Shown in pieces: positions 63,989 through 64,000 of a stretch of DNA of 64,000 bases. The stretch lies in contig CAJNDS010000224.1 of the NCBI GenBank assembly GCA_905221605.1, positions 1,029,085 to 1,093,084 on the forward strand, written 5' to 3'. Positions within the stretch are counted from its first letter, which is position 1. Every line of letters starts with the position of its first letter. This DNA comes from Symbiodinium natans. Taxonomy: Eukaryota > Sar > Dinophyceae > Suessiales > Symbiodiniaceae. The notes beneath the pieces are model-generated. The model had not been told where the DNA came from. It made no database searches and saw only the letters and a program-made list of their open reading frames with translations. A program made the position numbers and the translations under genes.

Positions 63989-64000
63989 GTGTACTTTTAG

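Overview
This window looks like nuclear DNA of a dinoflagellate, most probably a Symbiodiniaceae-type genome. The plant/alveolate telomere heptamer (TTTAGGG/CCCTAAA) is scattered everywhere in both orientations. Real exons are tiny and flanked by GC, GT and GA donors. Short direct repeats sit at exon-intron junctions, and coding DNA is a small minority. No bacterial-type gene organisation, rRNA, tRNA or CRISPR was seen.

The main result is a gene that no long open reading frame reveals. From about 44.5 to 59.3 kb on the + strand, 22 exons of about 15-92 bp splice into one voltage-gated cation channel: a cytosolic N-terminal segment, S1, S2, S3, an S4 voltage sensor with K/R at every third residue, S5, a pore loop, S6, and a C-terminal EF-hand region with a stop codon. 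Exon phases agree at nearly every junction. The introns are largely built from telomere-repeat arrays and small terminal-inverted-repeat (TIR) elements. Similar exon-like islands separated by telomeric arrays occur at 11.3-13.8, 34.5-37.3, 37.6-38.8 and 63.8-64.0 kb. They probably belong to other genes that I cannot name.

Two TIR families behave like introners: splice sites lie at or in their ends, and a short duplication flanks them. In three different families one copy carries a long CCCTAAA array in its centre where the sister copy has a few bases of unique sequence. This suggests how telomeric repeats may have been loaded into introns.

Layout: 1-1.8 kb, telomeric arrays and a 110-bp tandem repeat. 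1.83-10.63 kb, a complete LTR retroelement on the - strand (5-bp target duplication, polypurine tract, near-identical LTRs) inserted in telomeric repeats. It encodes a giant gag-like CCCH zinc-finger protein and no recognisable reverse transcriptase or integrase. 10.6-13.8 kb, telomeric arrays with exon islands. 13.8-23.3 kb, GA/CT-rich repeated blocks without genes. 23.3-34.4 kb, hairpin arrays, a 31-bp minisatellite and a 9-bp ATTAAAA-type repeat, all within a near-identical duplication of about 5.5 kb around a 100-N assembly gap. 34.4-44.4 kb, exon islands, TIR elements and tandem repeats. 44.5-59.3 kb, the channel gene. 59.3-64 kb, a GCAGAA/GAA microsatellite, weak ORFs and the start of another exon cluster.
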